Shown here: positions 6,835 through 7,061 of the stretch, piece by piece
How positions within the stretch are numbered: position 1 is the first letter of the stretch
Layout: the number at the start of each line of letters is the position of its first letter
NCBI GenBank assembly: GCA_024644775.1
Contig: JAHEHB010000294.1
Location: 1 to 7,061, forward strand
DNA: 7,061 bases
From: Deltaproteobacteria bacterium
Lineage (GTDB): Bacteria > Desulfobacterota > Desulfobacteria > Desulfobacterales > SURF-15
Direction: 5' to 3'
Position numbers and translations under genes: made by a program
The notes under the pieces: model-generated
The model's input: only the letters and a program-made list of their open reading frames with translations
What the model was told of the DNA's origin: nothing
Databases searched by the model: none

Positions 6835-7061
6835 ATGGGGTTTTGGCGTATCGGGGTTAGGTTCATCTATATTGCATGGGTCGGTGTATGTTGTTTTGCA
6901 TCCTCGGTATACTCAGCAGATTATGACTACATTGATATCAGCAATCCCTTTCTAAAAAAAATACCCATCGCGGTTCCCTATTTTTCTGTCGCATCCGGTA
7001 ATCCGACAGAAAAGCAGGTTTCCAAAAAAGCAGCGGATTTGCTTACTTCAGCGCTCGAATT
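6835..7061 (+). CDS. tolB: Tol system periplasmic protein TolB, N-terminal 75 residues (cut by window edge)
   Basis: Periplasmic protein that binds Pal and TolA and completes the Tol system. Only 75 codons plus two bases are in the window, out of the roughly 430 residues usual for the family. Seen: a typical signal peptide with a basic start (MGFWRIGVRF), a hydrophobic core at about 10-24 and likely cleavage around residues 27-28 (VYSA before DYDY). The mature N-terminus then has the TolB pattern: a YIDIxNP strand and KKIPIAVPYF at 41-50, followed by the start of the helix that precedes the AL.F segment. I chose the ATG at 6835 because it places the signal peptide at the terminus, although its Shine-Dalgarno is poor (GGA nine bases upstream). 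An in-frame ATG at 6688, with GGGGGAGAGG 12 bases upstream, is the alternative. No C-terminal beta-propeller can be seen yet. Confidence 0.85.
   Translation, partial: MGFWRIGVRFIYIAWVGVCCFASSVYSADYDYIDISNPFLKKIPIAVPYFSVASGNPTEKQVSKKAADLLTSALE

Overview
The window looks like a housekeeping stretch from the chromosome of a Gram-negative bacterium of moderate GC. It is most likely an anaerobe of the Desulfobacterota (old Deltaproteobacteria). This rests on three things read from the sequence: a type B succinate dehydrogenase/fumarate reductase in the order C-A-B with a single five-helix cytochrome b subunit, a flavoprotein whose N-terminus resembles the Geobacter/Bacteroidetes form, and a Tol operon, which implies an outer membrane. 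The taxonomic call is inference; no rRNA or tRNA gene is present to confirm it.

Layout: two gene blocks are transcribed away from each other from a 260-bp intergenic region at 4232-4491. Leftward (minus strand) run sdhC (4231-3590), sdhA (3577-1664) and sdhB (1667-903), tightly spaced, then a 131-bp gap holding a phased direct-repeat cluster, then the first 257 codons of alanine dehydrogenase (771-1, cut by the window edge). Rightward (plus strand) run tolQ (4492-5232), tolR (5229-5669) and tolA (5669-6679), each overlapping the next by a few bases, then a gap of about 155 bp and the start of tolB (6835 to the right edge, truncated).

Function: SdhCAB is a membrane complex that links succinate/fumarate interconversion to the quinone pool. 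Alanine dehydrogenase interconverts alanine with pyruvate plus ammonium, so the left block is central carbon and amino-acid metabolism. TolQ and TolR form the proton-driven inner-membrane motor, TolA spans the periplasm, and TolB is its periplasmic partner with Pal, which presumably lies beyond the right edge. Together they maintain the outer membrane during division.

The catalytic and cofactor residues that can be checked are all present and no gene looks broken. I found no mobile element, CRISPR array, RNA gene or defence system. The parts not explained by the genes are small: the 10-bp phased repeats upstream of ald, the divergent control region, and the tolA-tolB spacer with a weak hairpin and a CGAAG repeat.
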